From the NCBI GenBank assembly GCA_921293015.1, contig OV121084.1, positions 53,727,864 through 53,791,863 of the forward strand: a stretch of DNA of 64,000 nt, in the 5' to 3' direction. This DNA comes from Phorcus lineatus. Taxonomy: Eukaryota > Mollusca > Gastropoda > Trochida > Trochidae. Below are positions 50,601-60,793 of this stretch, in pieces (positions within the stretch are counted from its first letter, which is position 1; each line of letters starts with the position of its first letter). The position numbers were made by a program, and so were the translations under genes. The notes beneath the pieces were generated by a model. It saw only the letters and a program-made list of their open reading frames with translations. It was not told where the DNA came from and ran no database searches.

Positions 50601-53064
50601 GTAGCTTGACAAAATGGTTTAGATCAAGCCTGCTGCCATTGAATCTTGTACATTGCTACATTAATTCACATAACGTTTTTGAAATTTGGGAGTTTATAAC
50701 ATTTGATTCCAATTATTACGTTTCTAAAAATCTCAGTTAAACTTCAGATTAAATATGTCTAACTTAATAAAAAAAATTATAAAATTTAATATGCAATCAT
50801 AATCAAATGCCATACCAAGACTGTTTCAGGTTTCATTTAAAATTTAGACCTAGGTCTATTTCTTTTACACTCACTGTCATTTGTCATAGGCTTCATGTAA
50901 AACTTATCAAGGGCTTCAAATCAAAATTCTGTGAAACTTCTATTTATTGTTTCAGACTGATAGCCCCGGTGGTGTGGCAGACCTCCAAGGGTAAGCTGTC
51001 TGACTCGTCCTTCACCCTGCAGCTAATCGACGTCACCGGCAAGAGCCTGTCTGGCAGAGACGTGTGGAAGAGTAGGAAGGTGCAGCTCAAAGCAGAGTCC
51101 AGTGGTAGGTGCAGTACGCTTGTAACGAAGAGTCATTTGCCCCGATTACAAAAATATAGACAAGATTCTGCCCACCAATAGGATAATTTGTATCAGTTTA
51201 ATAATTACATTGAATTTTAATTCGACATAGATGGTGCCCGACAGAAAGATGCAGCTTACAACAAGATTTCAATATATCACTATTACTTAGTAGACATACT
51301 TCAGTACAGAACGGTACAGCGTGGCGAGTCAAATATTTCATGCATCCCGTGTAGGAAAGTGCTAATTCCGCTTTGAAACTAAATCGCCGTCTTATGAGAC
51401 TAGGTCGGTAACCCATATCTAGACAACTAGGGGCCATTGATATCCAGTTTGACATCATAATTGTTTTTAAAAAAAAATAGTTACGTCTTTAGGATGTGTT
51501 GTAGGTTTGGGAGGCGAAGTCGGGCTGAGACCGGTCGGATGTGACGCAGTCAGTCGGTCAGGGGCACGTTATGCCATTATAAGAGCCGGGTAGGAATCAA
51601 TTTGTAACTCTTCGTACCTTAAAACTTAAGTAGCTTAATTTCTTGAACATATGCTACGTTTTCTTTTGAAGTTTTGAAAATTGCTATCTGCAACTGCATA
51701 TGCTAGCACGACTCATGGAGACTGATTTTTAAATTGTTTAGATATCAAAAACTATTTTATCGCTCTTTTCACATAGTAAATCAGCTACTGTATACGTTTT
51801 TCTGCAACGACAGTGAATATGCAACTTAAGAAATCTACTTCTTACATTGAAAAACGTTGACTCTTCCAGTTGCGGCGATGGTATCGTGTTCAAGAGAGAT
51901 AAAGGTTTCACCACTGATGGGCTTGTCTCCTTGAGTCCCTACTTCGAGGCCTTCGGGATAGCGAATGAAACGGAAATCGCATATGAGTGTAACTTTACAG
52001 CATGTGTGGAGAATTGTACAGGGGTATGACTTGTCTCATTTAAGATGTATGGAACTCATAGATGTCCATGTGCAAAGTAATTGATGATTTGTTTAATCAG
52101 CGTGTCAATCTGTGATTGAATATTACATTTTTCGATGGTTAACCTCCACATTAACAATTGATTACATGTTGTAACAACTTTTTCAAAATATCCTTTGGAA
52201 CTCCTAAATCAAGAAAATAATATTAAATAGACAATTTCACTGTACTATCTTGACAGAGGTCAATTTGCTATATTGTGAATTAATCATATTTTACTATCAT
52301 TTTTCCTTATATGTGACAGAGCTCGTGTACACTGAGCGAAGAGAAGCGTTCAACAAGCTTGGATGCTAATGCAGGTAACCTCGGCTCGGCAAAATTCGTA
52401 ATATTTTAAGATACAAATTCCTCAATTCGTCCTTAAATAAATTTATTACCCATATGGTTAATTATATGTGGTGACATATCTTCAATACGAGCAAATGTTC
52501 ATTTATAATTTGCCTGGCAACGATTGTTTCAGCGCGAGTTATCGTATTTCAATTAAATATTGATTTTTTTTCAAACTAAACTGAACTTTAAGGCCTTTTG
52601 ATATACATTGAACATGTCAACTGCAAAATTATACCCATAATTTTAAATAATACTATGTGATCACTCAGATGATCACCTTGTACATACAAGTCTATGGAGA
52701 TAGAAGAAAACCACATTGGGTTTCATTGAAATGTTTATTCATTCTTAATGTAATTCCATGGTTTATTTATCTCCAAAAAAATGAAATGAACCTTTTTATT
52801 TATTGAGACTAACTATTGCTCCCTTTTGAAGCGAACAACGCTGGCCAGGTCCTTCTATCATCCGAACCCATCTACATCACAGAATGGACCTACAAACCAG
52901 CCAAATATCGGAACACGCCTTACACAATAGAGGGGCTACAGACAGCAACAGCCCTCTACTGGACGGCCATACTTGGGCTTGGACTTATCGTGCTCACCTC
53001 ATTAGCAGTATCCATCACGGCATGCTCGGGTGTAAAACGTCTCCGGGTTTGGAATAAAGGATAG
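47642..53064 (+). CDS. ZP-domain egg-coat-like protein, gene D, short anchored tail
   Basis: Coding exons are 47642-47674, 47914-47956, 48554-48738, 50112-50266, 50956-51104, 51505-51589, 51870-52023, 52320-52374 and 52832-53064. They join in frame to 363 aa. The signal peptide is short (MKSVLLSALTLCLC). ZP-N begins VNPTCGSDS (C30). ZP-C has SCGDGIVFKRD, GFTTDG and SPYFEAFGI, and all ten ZP cysteines are present. Exon 8 has only a dibasic KR (277-278) as a possible cleavage site. Exon 9 gives a tail of about 50 residues, a membrane segment at about 329-351, and a basic end (VKRLRVWNKG). Size and layout are closest to a plain ZP protein without an extended tail. The ATG lies about 80 bp from an upstream CACGTG and has no splice acceptor next to it, unlike the other copies. 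The only AATAAA near the end overlaps the last codons. Confidence 0.92.
49301..50019. mobile_element. TTAA-flanked (piggyBac-like) MITE in gene D intron 3
   Basis: TTAA then GGATGCCCGCTCCTCA at the left; TGAGGAGCAAACATCC then TTAA at the right. It is 719 bp with no reading frame, and lies about 90 bp before exon 4. A different family from the elements at 35.2 and 57.2 kb. Confidence 0.75.
53053..53058 (+). terminator. Poly(A) signal inside the last codons of gene D
   Basis: AATAAA forms part of the codons just before the stop (TGG AAT AAA GGA TAG). I see no other AATAAA close downstream. Confidence 0.45.
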
Positions 53065-53702
53065 ACAAACAAATATTTGTTATTGATTGATACATTGCTT
53101 GTAAGTCGTTTTTATGTAATCATAATAAGAATTGGTCTTATTCAGACTGAATAGATCTAGAAATGAAATATTTACCATCCACATGTGCAAGTCATAACAA
53201 TCGATTTTAAGGATGAACAAGAAAGGGATACAAGGTTCGAGTCCGGTGTTTTGAAAGCCTTAAGCAATGATACAAGATGGGGGTTTTTTCAGCCTACACC
53301 CACTAAGAACAAAGTAAAAAATCCGATGTGTACTAAGTTATTTACATATGTCAGCTGAGTAGTCAAAACGTAATGGAATGATAATAGTGCTTATATATTT
53401 GGCGCTCTATTCCACACTTGCAGCATGCTTAATGGGAGCTACGATCTCACCGCAACTTGAACGACTTGTCCAGTCCACTGGGAGACCTTGAGCAGCAATC
53501 ATTTGTAAGAGGGTTACCCAAAATATGTATTCTTGTGGATCCAGTTGGATGAGAGTAAACCACTGGTAATCCACCATTACTAATCGAACATTACTTTTAC
53601 TTCGAGTTACCTCGTCTGTTTTTTTAAACTGATAAACAGAGCAATAACTATTTTCTTCACTCGCATACTACAGACAATGTTTGACCGTAGAGATTAATTT
53701 GG

Positions 53703-53758
53703 TTATGAATAAGTGAAATACTCTCGAAAGCGGCGTTAAACCCCACATCACCTCACCT
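53703..53758 (+). repeat. SINE tail fragment 3' of gene D
   Basis: 'aagtgaaatactc-cgaaagcggcgttaaacccca' followed by 'catcacctcacct', the last 55 bp of the SINE family. Confidence 0.7.
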
Positions 53759-53759
53759 A

Positions 53760-56700
53760 TCAAACCTTTATTGTTTTTCATAAAGACAGTTTCCTTTAAA
53801 GGCAGGTAATGAAGTACTTTTTTTACCAGGAAGTAAAAATTTCAAACACCTGGACAAGCTAACACTGAGGAATATTGTTCTATGAACCTTACTTTGAATA
53901 TGTACCAAGAAACCTTGATTAGGAATATAATGGGTTATATATATTATATAGCCTTTATCGTTGAAGACTCTAATGAAAAGTTACGTGTTCGACACTCAAG
54001 GTAAAACTCGCCAAAGTAAATCTACAGTTCATCGCTTCCCGACACCACTTAAAAGAACAAAACATTTAAATTTTGAACAAAATCGTTTTGTAGGAATGAG
54101 ATTAAGATGTATAATTTGATTAGCTTACCCAACAAAATAAGAGTGGAAAGGTTAAAACTTTAGGATTGTCGAATTTTCAGAATAACATCTGTTTAATGAA
54201 GACAAATTGTTGTAGATTTGTTCTTGACTTCCCCTAAAATATGGACGTGACACCGTATCCGCCTTCCCTTTAAGAAACTATTAATGCTGCTAGGAATCTC
54301 AAATTTTGAGAAAATGTTTGAGATGAACACAGATCTGTCCTCGTCATTACATAAAGGACAGGTGACAAATATAAATAGATGATCAATCCCCTTTAAAAGA
54401 GCTTGATTATATGTGGAATTAAATCATATTGATATTGAACATTTTTGTCTATAGAACAATGAAGCATAATATACAGATAAAATAAACTAGCTACTGTATG
54501 TTTATATATAAGCTTCTAAGGCACGTACAGTAGGCCATGCAGAAGAACTACATAGCTAGGAGCTGGCAAAGCCCTTAACAGTATGCATGTATTGCCCATC
54601 TGCATAATTATAAGTATTGAAGGTTGATGAATTGAATTTGTTTTTTTCAGTGAGGTTCCACTTAATCGCATAGCGAGAAAAATAGCCCGCTATACTTTCC
54701 TCAGCAAATTATTGGTAATTAATACATTTATCATTCAGGAGATGGTTGTTTAAGATCCTTAGTTTCATTTTGCCCAGCGTTAAGGTTTTTATGGCTCCAT
54801 GGAAATGGTATTTTGACATGTTAATATGAAACGGCTATAAGAAAAGTAGGAAATTCCATATTTCTATTTATCATATAATGGGCAGTGTTATCGGTGCAAT
54901 AAACTCATCTTGTAATCATGTTATCAGATCCCTGATAACTATGCAAATGAGGGTAACTAGGTCGCACTACTTTCGCTAGATCCGTACCGAGAAGAGCGAA
55001 CCCTAAAACGTTTCCTTAGCAGTACAAACGACGTGTCGAGTTTGGTGTGTTTTGCAGACGAGGGCGTCAATGTAAACAAACATGGCCGCCTTGTCAATCG
55101 GCGATTGTGTTCGCATCGCCACAAATTAAGCAAAATAAGGAGGTTTATTTCATGATAATAACATTATATGATAAAGAGATTATTACCTTCGTTCGTTTTA
55201 ATATCGTAAATATCACTATATAAACAATAAAAACCGAATAACCTAGCCAGTTCTCGAGTGAAATAGCCTACATGTGTACATTTCCGGTGGTGTTCACACC
55301 CTCTTTGCGGCTCCGGTATATGGTGGCAGTATCACAGTCAATGTCCACAAATCACCAAAATTCTCTCCTCTTTCCTCGAAAATACAGAGGAATATTGCAG
55401 CTATGGAATCCGACAGCAGTCAGGAATTACGTACAATGTGTGTCAGTATAACGCGGTGCGAGAACTTTAGAACGTGACCTGTTAGCGTGTTCCTGTGTTG
55501 TGTTGCTACGCGGGTCTAATGTTGTGACATTTTCAATTTCAAATTTTTTGAACGATATTTAATATATCTGAAACATTTATTACGTTTTGTATTTTGTGTG
55601 ATGTTTTATTCAAACAAAACGCGTACACTGTTGTTGTAAAAGGTTTGACAAATTGGACTATTTTGCTCTTGTGTGACGTCATTTTACTATGACGCGGAAT
55701 GGAATGTGAGTTTGCCTAGTGATGACGTGGGTTTATTCATACGCCCTTTTCGTTTGTAGAGGGGACCCAAAAAATAACCAAAAAAGGAGTTTTATTTCAA
55801 AATGACATTATATGATAAAGAGATTATTACCTTCGTATGTTTTGATATCGTAAATATCACTATATAAACAATAAAAACTATGTATTAGGCTCGGTAAACC
55901 TCGCCTAATAAAATTTGTATTGTTTATATAGTGATATTTACGATATCAAAACATACGAAGGTAATAATCTCTATATCCCCCGAAAACTTCGTTTGCGTAG
56001 GAAGATACTCATTCAAGCAAACGATAGTTATAAAAATATCCGACCGCATTGCACATGAAAGAGACATATAAATAAAATACTGAACTTTTGTGAGTTTTTC
56101 TTTGACGATCAACGTATTTCTTAATTATTAAATACACATAGTCTCGCAGGCAACTGTACTCAAAATGAACCTATGTTCCATGCCAGGTTACTTATAAACG
56201 TTTATTATGACAATTGGACGCGAGTTAAATTCAAGGCTGAGTAGCATATTACAAACTATACATGGTATTTTCGAATACGCGTGGAGGCATGAAATATGTA
56301 TTGGTGACCAAGAAAGATGATAGACTGATATGATCGGACACAATAATTAAATCAAAAGACTTGTTGCCGAAGCAAAAATGTTTTGATGACCTTGCATTAT
56401 GGGCAATCCAAAGTTCGATTCAATATCGCCGATATGGCTTGTACAAAAATGTGTCATCATTGGGCAATCCGCACGATATGCAAATTAAGAGCAAACAGGA
56501 AAACCATTTTTTTGCTATTAAGCACGCTTGGATTAAAGTAACAGAAATATGAAGACACATGCCAGACTAGCAAAAATAAAAATGGCTTTTACAACCGTTT
56601 GCACACAAAATAATACTCAAATATCGAAGAGTCTGACCACTGTCAAAGAGCCACTCCGTGAGTTGTTGGAGTCATATATGCCAAACTTAATCAATGGTGT

Positions 56701-57228
56701 GATTTGATCGCGAAGTATCGACTGTTACTAAATAGACACATTTCAAAGCTTATTGGTTTTTTTTACAGTGACATATGAAGATAGAACGTCGCAATTATGA
56801 TTGAAAACCGGACAGCGGCGCGCGCCAAACAGTCAAACGTTATTTGGAGACTTATCTGAAACAGCCAGGAGGCCAGATAGGAGTTGATAGTGTTTGTTAG
56901 GTAATATTACTAGTGTCCATGTATATTGGACGTGATATCTACACCTCTGTGCATTTATAAAGATGTTTTTATATTTTCATGGAAAACCAGTATTTGTCAT
57001 AAATATTTCTTTTGGACATGAAAAGTTAAGATGTTTTGATTTTATATCACCACATATGACATTTAGGTTCGTATTAAAGGTAAATAATGTTATGAAAATC
57101 ACGGAGTGGCTCTTTAAGTCAAACACAGTGTAAATGATATAAGTAAGTACATCTAGGAATGGGTTGCCAAAAACCGTCGGTGTCCTTAGTGTTATGTATT
57201 GGGATGGCGCTATGTTCAACCCTTGTGT
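53760..57228. other. Spacer between genes D and E, first part
   Basis: No coding exon recognised. It contains a CpG-richer patch at about 54960-55130 and 55490-55750 and the foldback described separately. A short frame starting 'atggccgcc' at 55083 closes after 15 codons. Confidence 0.5.
55161..55974. repeat. Foldback with an extra direct copy
   Basis: A block of about 74 bp starting 'acattatatgataaagag' occurs directly at 55161-55234 and 55805-55878, and in inverted form up to 55974. The last two form a hairpin of about 70 bp (arms 55818-55890 and 55903-55974). Probably a composite or partly duplicated MITE. Confidence 0.75.
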
Positions 57229-58440
57229 TTAAGGCACTAGTGCACGCTTTTACGGTTTAAATTGGCTATTTTAAGGTTAAGGAGGACTTATGCATTCACT
57301 AAAGCTTTCTATCGATGCAAAGAAATATTTAAAATTCTTTACAGTTGACCTGCAATCAACAATGAAAAAGTTAAAACAGCCGCTGTCGTCTTGGACATAC
57401 ACAAAAATCTATGGTTAAAGTCATAGTCTCATTTTTGTAAGGCAACTAAACTGAAATAATTATTCTTCACGAACAAAATCTGATCACTAACACAAATATT
57501 TCCTGTTGCGTTTGCAAAGATTTTCATTTTTATGCCCGTTTTACAGTTTTGGATGAAGCAGCTTATTGGCGTATGCCGTTTCAGACCGATGAGGTACCGA
57601 ATCAAGTGCAATCCCATCGCGAGTGCGAAACACCGGAAATCTAGTAATTGCAGCGCCGATACTTATGACAGACGCATTCTTCATTGAGTTTACCACCTTT
57701 TTGTTATTTCTGTATTTGAAGAAGCGTAAGCTATTAGCTATTTTCATTGGATATTCAGCTGGGAAATTGTATGTGTTCTTCGTCACGGCCTTAGCAAATG
57801 ACGTGGTAAGGACTAACGCTCGCCAAAGACATAATATTAGGGTAGGGTAGGGTAGTTTGAACTTCATTATTGAGGGCAAGAATGCATGCAGAGTTCTGAA
57901 AATTGTTGCAAACGTCAGGGGAAAGATTTCTGTGAGTCGTGAACTATTTGTCCGCCATGCATTACAATTTGCCTTGCAAAAATGAGACTATGACTTTAAC
58001 TTTGCACAAAAACGGATAAATCATAGATGGTTGAACGCGGCTGAACTAGTATTATATGCAGCTATTGAATTTACCTAAACTCTGAACTGAGAACAAAGAA
58101 TAAAATATGTTTTATGAAGGCAATGTTGTAAATAAACCGATTTGATAACACATCATTAGCATTGCTATTAAATTGACTAAAGCGGGTGCCGTTTCCGCTT
58201 TTTTGGTTATAAGCAACATCTTGATATTTCCGATACCGTAGTTCATGCGGATTTAAAGTTACGTTACATTAAATACTTCCGGCCTTTAAAAATCAACTTT
58301 ACTAACTGAATACGTAAATATTTGTTAAATAACTTACGAGGTAGATTATTTGAGTGAGGATCTTGAATAACTTCGAGAGATATGAAGTAGCTGTGCATTC
58401 GTTGTGTTTACGAAATATTGGTGTACACTAGTTCGTTTAA
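57229..58440. mobile_element. TTAA-flanked MITE, copy interrupted by another MITE
   Basis: Left end TTAA-GGCACTAGTGCACGC, right end GGTGTACACTAGTTCG-TTTAA. The body matches 60863-61491 along its full length except for an insertion at 57415-57999. No transposase frame. Confidence 0.85.
57415..57999. mobile_element. TTAA-flanked (piggyBac-like) MITE, copy 2, nested
   Basis: Same family as 35170-35753, inserted into the element at 57229-58440. The unbroken copy at 61 kb reads 'atggttagctgtgcac' at this point, where this copy has 'atggTTAA...TTAActttgcac', which fixes the target as TTAA. Confidence 0.9.
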
Positions 58441-60469
58441 GTGTTAGACAAAAATAAGGACTGCCATGGCGTTATGAAAACCAACAAACCTTTCAATAAT
58501 ACCCTACTTTGTCATTTTGAAAACATTTATCGAATCCTCTGTCATAGTAGCTTCTTGGTATGAGATTTATTATACAATTAGTTGACTGATGCATTTTCGT
58601 AATAGATAAAACCCGAAACGAACCTCAACTGTGTTTGATTTCGAAGATATTATGTGTTTCGTTTAGATTTTGAATAAATTTACAGTTGCAATATAAAAAT
58701 CGATTTAAAGTCATTCATGTTATCAATCACATATCACGATTTTCTTAAAATACATTATGTGAAAATAATCATTGTAGGCTTTTATTTTTTTGAAATATCA
58801 ATAGACACTAAATTTATCTTTTAATTTTTATACCAAATTCTTCATTTCCAGTTTCATTATGGCTCAAAAACCAAGTCACTTGAAACTGATGGACGGACAT
58901 TTAGAATTTATGTGATCAAAGTTGTTTGTTTCTCATCATGGAATGTGTCGCTCAGTGATTTTCAGGGTCCATTTTTGGCACTCATACCATTCTCTCCCCA
59001 ACGAGGTAGCTAATTTTACATATTCCTTCCAAAATTTCGAAAATATGTCACTTGATTGATTTAAATCAAACTCCGGTGAACAACATCATTACAAGAATTA
59101 CACGTAATATTTGCATGAAAATCTGTAATATTTAAGAAATAAAGTTCGCTCTAGCCCAATGTGTTTTGTAAAAAAGTATAGTTTTGCCCTGAACTATTAT
59201 AGTTAAAGCACTAAGATGCTAAAATAATCTGTACGGGGAACACTCTGATTTTAATTATCTCGAAATAAAATATACTGTTTACATTGCTCACATTAATAAT
59301 CCATGAACAGGGCTAACTGTTCGCTATTCCAAGTATGGAACCCAACCCCTAGTTTAAAACGACATTTAGTTGGTTAAAGCTTAAGCTTTGATTACTGCAG
59401 TTTTGCACTTAAACTTTTTCATTTATTCAATTTTGAATTATATTTTCTTCTTATTTTTTTCTTTAAAACTTAAACAAACAAATTAACACCTCTTGTTTTT
59501 AAAAAAACCTTTACTTTTACAAACTCGTGTCGTGCGATTATGCAGTGCGGACCACATTGCCCATATAAGGCTTATCACGTGGTTAACATTCCACAAAGAA
59601 TTATGGGTATTGTTTGTTTTGGAAGCGTGATGGCGGACTGAATCCGGACATCTATTATTTTGCTGCTGTCATAAACGTTGAAGGTGATGCTTTAGTCTCT
59701 TATATAAGCAGACTGTTGGGGATGTACACCTAGAATTACTTAATTATTAGGTAGACCTTATCACATTGAACCTGGTAGAGACGGTTGACGTGAACCAACG
59801 TCACAGTCCCACGGGGCGCCGTGACCTGACGTGAAACAACGCGGTCACTCGACGGTAGACAAGCATTTTCTGTACATTCTTCTTTACGGTAAATAGAAAT
59901 AGATGATTCGAAACTTGTCTCTATTAATAGAAACATTAATACGATTATGTCGTTAGACATTGATAGGGGGATAAGCCATGTTGTTCGAAGAATCGAGATG
60001 AAAGGTTACCATGGACGCGTGATTACGAGGGGGCAGCGGGGAAGAGCGGATATAACGTCATTCAGTTGTTACGTCATGAGAAAACTATACCTGTATTGTC
60101 TCATAAAGTACTTTTTTTCAATTGTTCTAACCGCTAGGCATCTTAGAAAAACTCATATTAACTCGAATTCATGTTCCATCTTCCTCAGATGAGTTTCAGA
60201 AATAACGATTGTCTCATTGATGCGCATCCTTGTCTCGATCAGAATCGAAACTTTATACATATTATTATTATACTGTACTGAACCAAAAGTGATAGTTTTC
60301 AGCAACAGCTACTACTTCCTGATAAAATTACACCATTTATGAAGATTGTCATCTCTGATTCCAACAACACACGGCGTGTCACTCTAATAATTTCATGACC
60401 AATCGTAAACACGATGCTCGACGAATAATGGACTAATCCGTGCTACGATGCGCATGGTATGCACGCCTA
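58441..60469. other. Spacer between genes D and E, second part
   Basis: No exon recognised. 58988-59030 carries one end of the 26.3-kb MITE family ('cattctctccccaacgaggtagct'). The stretch 59560-60060 is GC-richer and has short frames only; it leads into the gene E promoter region. Confidence 0.5.
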
Positions 60470-60477
60470 GCACGTGC
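60470..60477. promoter_or_regulatory. E-box GCACGTGC upstream of gene E
   Basis: Same 8-bp palindrome as at A and B, about 320 bp before the ATG and 60 bp before the candidate donor at 60536. Confidence 0.4.
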
Positions 60478-60536
60478 CAGAAGGTCAAGAAACGAGTTGA
60501 GCTCTGTCGCTGTCGTCAGGGAAAAATCAAATACAG
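60471..60536 (+). other. Probable 5' untranslated exon of gene E
   Basis: A splice acceptor (ttcttcag) ends at 60791, two bases before the ATG, so transcription must begin further upstream in a separate exon. The best donor is atacag|gtaaac at 60536. A CACGTG site at 60471-60476 lies just before it. The 5' end of the exon is not defined by the sequence. Confidence 0.45.
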
Positions 60537-60793
60537 GTAAACAAAGATACCTTATTTCTTGCTGTTTGGACGATTGTTTTATTCAAAGTTAGTTCTAAAC
60601 TTACGTAACAATTTAGCTACGCAAACAATTTCAAAGCAGCGTTAAGTTTCTCACTTCATTATTATGACTGAAATTGACTACTTTCAATATTTTGATCAAT
60701 GGAAATTTTTGTCGAGGTACACTTTCACGAGGTTTCTTTGTTACCTGGTCTCATGAATAACTTGTAAGCTATATCACGTTTTTTTCTTCAGTC

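Noticed and set aside
55083..55130. 'acaaacATGGCCGCC' start of a possible housekeeping gene
   Set aside because: The frame closes after 15 codons, has no donor in a sensible place and lies in a repeat-rich patch.
57541..57879. 112-codon minus-strand open frame
   Set aside because: Lies inside a TTAA-flanked MITE. The 35.2-kb copy does not keep the frame open over the same length, and no transposase motif is visible.
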